Positions 5,829 to 5,838 of a DNA stretch of 5,838 nt are shown in pieces. The notes beneath the pieces are model-generated. The model did no database searches, had not been told where the DNA came from, and worked only from the letters and a program-made list of their open reading frames with translations. Position numbers and translations under genes: made by a program. Each line of letters opens with the position of its first letter. Within the stretch, counting starts at the first letter, position 1. Source of the DNA: Caldifarciminota bacterium (GTDB lineage Bacteria > WOR-3 > Hydrothermia > WGAB01); assembly GCA_015489295.1 (NCBI GenBank), contig WGAB01000006.1, positions 1 through 5,838 on the forward strand, in the 5' to 3' direction.

Positions 5829-5838
5829 ATTTATGGAG

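Overview
The window holds four protein-coding genes packed almost end to end. It looks GC-rich by eye (roughly 60%, not computed). In order: the 3' part of a secreted beta-helix protein gene (1-1356, +); a secreted Omp28-like, thioredoxin-fold protein gene (1456-3291, +); prfB, encoding peptide chain release factor 2 with the classic programmed +1 frameshift (3312-4407, +); and a convergent gene for an archaeal-type AAA ATPase with a nuclease-like C-terminal domain (5791-4418, -). No tRNA, rRNA, CRISPR array or insertion sequence is visible, and no stretch over 300 bases lacks a gene.

The organism is probably a Gram-negative bacterium of the Bacteroidota/Chlorobiota/FCB type, or one of the uncultured phyla that also carry a type IX secretion system (T9SS). 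The reason is that both secreted proteins end in a roughly 80-90 residue beta-sandwich tail resembling the T9SS type A sorting domain (G-V-Y-x-L near the end, preceded by a V-x-E-G linker). ATPases like the one on the minus strand are most common in archaea and thermophilic bacteria, so a thermophilic or hot-environment lineage is possible. That is inference and no phylum is assigned.

Region 1-1455: a beta-helix/choice-of-anchor Q protein, then a short intergenic gap filled by a near-perfect 18-bp inverted repeat, a -10-like box, and a strong Shine-Dalgarno in front of the next gene. Region 1456-3311: the Omp28-like protein, with signal peptide, CPGC motif, CARDB-like and MAM/choice-of-anchor J-like beta domains and sorting tail; 20 bp then separate it from prfB, and a perfect TATAAT lies in that gap. 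Region 3312-4407: prfB, whose reading frame changes at AGGAGGT-AT-CTT-TGA-C, an autoregulatory slip site that responds to RF2 level. Region 4408-5838: ten bases, then the opposing ATPase gene, whose 5' end lies in an AT-rich cluster of palindromes and 15-16 bp direct repeats that look like operators. A divergent gene may begin at the right edge.

The two secreted proteins may share an export route. prfB is housekeeping. The ATPase gene is a likely accessory gene with its own control region. I see no clearly new multi-gene system. The most unusual parts are the repeat cluster at the ATPase gene start, the intergenic hairpin and the pair of look-alike -10/ATG arrangements that suggest leaderless transcripts.
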